A stretch of 64,000 bases of DNA from Warburgia ugandensis (Eukaryota > Streptophyta > Magnoliopsida > Canellales > Canellaceae): positions 41,562,057 through 41,626,056 of the forward strand of contig CP141137.1 in the NCBI GenBank assembly GCA_035236585.1, given 5' to 3'. Numbering within the stretch: the stretch's first letter is position 1; every line of letters begins with the position of its first letter. Both the position numbers and the translations under genes were made by a program. This document shows, one piece after another, positions 61,885-64,000 of the stretch. The notes beneath the pieces are model-generated. The model worked only from the letters and a program-made list of their open reading frames with translations, was not told the DNA's origin and searched no databases.

Positions 61885-63430
61885 TAATAATAATAATAAG
61901 AGCATAAAAGGTTAGTAAATTATCTAATCCTAATAAAAATTGTAAGTAAGATAAGGATGATCAAACAAGATCCATAGGATCTTGAATGATCAAAAAATAA
62001 GAATCCTAATGTCGTATTTTGTTATGTATCTATGTATGTATATTGTAGACAAATCTAAATAGAGAATCCAAACCCTTGATCAAATATGATTCAAGGAAGA
62101 GAACTAAGATCGTCCTCCTTAAGGATGAACAAACAACTGAACTTAGATCAAAGAAGAACTAGATGATAGAAGATCTAAGCCCTTGATCTTTATCAACAAG
62201 TATAAGTTGTTGATGAAAGGATCTATGAAAGATCAAGATCAAAGAAAAGGAATACACAAAGACTTATAATATAAAATACTTAGATATGAAAGATTAAAAG
62301 ATCATTCTAACCATAACATCTATTGATCAATAGGATAGACATTATCTAAGGAAGATAGATCATGATAGGACAAAAGATCTAGATCCATTATATCAAAGGA
62401 CAAGATTAAAAAAAATATATATAGATAGGATAAAAAATATAGGATTATTCAGATTGTATAAATATTGACAGTTTTTATGGATTATGGAAGATTTGAAGAG
62501 ATGGATCACTACTTGAAGGTAGGAGAATTTCATGAATGCATCTACATGCGATATACATGTTGAATACATGATCTTATGTCTAGAAATGTTTACAAGCGTA
62601 ATGTAAATACTTGTATTAAATCCCTTGAAAACACTTATGATCCAACCAAAACACATATGAAATAGTTAAGAATTGAGGAAAAAACTCTAAGTGAATAGGG
62701 AACTAGAAGATATTCCAGCCCTAAGTAAATAGATAGATTGTCTGATACGTATGAGGATTACTTTACATTCAAGCATGGAGGCTTGTGGTTTTGTTTTAAA
62801 CAGGTGTATGCTTGGGGATGCTATGCTAGGAGAGTTAATAGGGTTTGGCCACCTGCTCTCTAAAACTTGTTATGATGTGGATACCAATCCTAACTGAGGC
62901 TAAAAGTTGGGTGGGGAAATTATGAGAAGGCCACCACTGTGACAGCCATGGTCCCCCCCATACAGACATGATTATTGTGATTTCCACCAAGGATGGTATA
63001 GGTGGATTATTGGACAGTTATTTGGGCATACTGGTACGAATTTTGACTACATCATAGTAGTCCTTTGAGTATTTTTGTATTATGATGCATGGCATAGTGA
63101 AATACCTTATGATATGGCATGATGAGATGCCAACAAATCATGGATTACCGATACTGTCCAAATGAGGGAGTATGTCCAGCAGAGTCTAAATGATCTATCA
63201 ACTCAGTATAAACTAGGTATGATTATGTTTTGAGATATTATTTATTTTTCATGGTTTTGACCGTATATATATATATCCATACAAAGTATACAGTATGCAT
63301 GTGTAAGGATGTACATATATGACCAAATAAAGAGATTGATTCATGAGTATGAATAATGGGATTATGAAGTATTAGGATTATACTGTTAAATTATTATGCT
63401 TTCTTGAATCCCCTACCAAGCATAGCTTAG

Positions 63431-63468
63431 TGAGATATTGTAAATGTTTGACTATTTACAATATCTTA
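63431..63468 (+). promoter_or_regulatory. Conserved LTR hairpin, C' LTR
   Basis: A perfect 13-bp stem AGATATTGTAAAT/ATTTACAATATCT (15 bp with outer pairs) around GTTTGACT, 383 nt before the LTR end and preceded by AAGCATAGCTTAG. Confidence 0.65.
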
Positions 63469-63851
63469 GATATAGAAAAGGAGAGTTAAGAGGTCAAGTT
63501 TGAAGAAGATTTGGGAGAATAATCATCAGGATATACCCCTTGGAGACATGTATTTTTATTTGAGAGTATTGTATTGTATTAAGGGCTTATTGTATGGTGA
63601 GCTTTAAAATTTGGATTATGTAATTTGGACAAGTATTGTAATGATACCGGGGCTGTACTATGAACCACTAGGTGGATTTTGTACAAAAATTCTACTTATG
63701 CTATGTATGAAGATATGACTTGGGTTTTTCAAAATAAGTTCTAAAGAAAAGAATTTCCACGGCTTTATTTTGCAAAATTTTTTTACTACTAACGTCCTTG
63801 CCTTTGAAACATGTATTACAAAATGTGTTACAAAAGACCTGAGTCCTCACA

Positions 63852-64000
63852 GTGTAGATCTTGGGTTTTGAGAGAAATAAAGAACAATTTTTTTATTTCA
63901 TGAGTTAATGGAGACTAATCAGAACTTCGAGAATCTTTGCTTGAGTTCTGATCATCAAATCCAATGCTATAGTGACAAATTCGACCAACCCTAGCCGTCG
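63852..64000 (+). repeat. Element B 3' LTR, second part
   Basis: It resumes with the right TSD copy GTGTA and GATCTTGGGTTTTGAGAGAA, matching 48533-48681 of the 5' LTR, and continues beyond the window. Confidence 0.9.

Larger units (their letters stand above)
55073..63851 (+). mobile_element. C' solo LTR (element C-related), interrupted by element D
   Basis: It starts TATAATAACCCTAATTTTGT, which aligns to the inner LTR start of element C near 10604-10623, and ends GAGTCCTCACA at 63851. It is flanked by a perfect 5-bp TSD GTGTA (55068-55072 and 63852-63856). The first base pair TG has mutated to TA. With element D removed (about 55203-60306), the remainder is about 3.7 kb and has no internal region, so it is best read as a solo LTR. 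The part 61595-63851 matches 7368-9550 in reverse. Confidence 0.8.
47590..64000 (+). mobile_element. Element B: chromovirus-type LTR retrotransposon, interrupted in its 3' LTR
   Basis: It consists of a 5' LTR (47590-52035), PBS (52038-52049), a 2.05-kb internal region with gag and protease traces, a purine tract (54081-54090), and a 3' LTR starting at 54091. The 3' LTR stops at 55072, resumes at 63852 and runs past the window end. The split is caused by insertion of the C' solo LTR. RT, RNase H and integrase are missing, so the copy is internally deleted as well as decayed. The 5-bp flank before the element is CTTTA; the matching TSD copy should lie right of the window. Confidence 0.85.

Overview
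The window looks like nuclear DNA from a large, repeat-rich flowering-plant genome. The evidence is a set of Ty3/gypsy retrotransposons of plant type (Tekay/Del-like chromoviruses with LTRs of about 2.7-4.4 kb, plus one Tat/Athila-like element) and En/Spm (CACTA) DNA transposons with Ulp1-protease-like reading frames. The sequence is AT-rich apart from short GC-rich islands inside LTRs. I found no host gene, tRNA, rRNA, CRISPR array or bacterial-type signal. The species cannot be named from this sequence alone.

Layout. (1) 1-11509: a minus-strand chromovirus, element C. Reading right to left it has a 5' LTR, primer-binding site, gag, protease, RT, RNase H, integrase and chromodomain tail, all decayed. 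Its polypurine tract lies at the left window edge, so its 3' LTR must lie just outside. A family-A solo LTR (308-3035, TSD CACTG) splits its pol. A second LTR start (10624-11509) sits behind the 5' LTR. (2) 11510-22886: the 3' half of a CACTA transposon with an Ulp1-like protease remnant and a 42-bp subterminal repeat array. A complete family-A LTR element (13607-22540, TSD CAAGC, internal region without usable ORFs) is inserted in that array. (3) 22887-31634: unassigned sequence, then a minus-strand Tat/Athila-like element with protease, gag, an Asp-type primer-binding site and a 3.8-kb LTR. (4) 31635-37617: mostly unassigned AT-rich DNA with an LTR-like remnant, a possible small MITE and a minus-strand chromovirus LTR fragment. 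(5) 37618 to about 46330: a second CACTA copy of the same family in opposite orientation, with transposase/Ulp1 remnants, the hairpin array at both ends and two minisatellites. (6) 47590-64000: chromovirus B (4.4-kb 5' LTR, short decayed internal region, 3' LTR). Its 3' LTR is split by a C-related solo LTR (55073-63851, TSD GTGTA), which in turn contains a 5'-truncated, relatively young chromovirus D with a 534-codon open pol frame and a 3-kb LTR.

How it fits together. Insertions are nested up to three deep (D in C' in B; family A in C and in CACTA-1), so relative ages can be ordered. D appears youngest: its pol frame is long and open, and its LTR still carries a CpG-dense island. Two structural signals stand out beyond ordinary TE annotation. 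One is an RNA-type hairpin found 360-475 nt upstream of the LTR 3' end in several LTR families, with different stem sequences but preserved pairing. The other is the dyad-containing 42-bp subterminal repeat shared by both CACTA copies.

All calls were made by eye from motifs, termini and target-site duplications. No alignment or database search was run.
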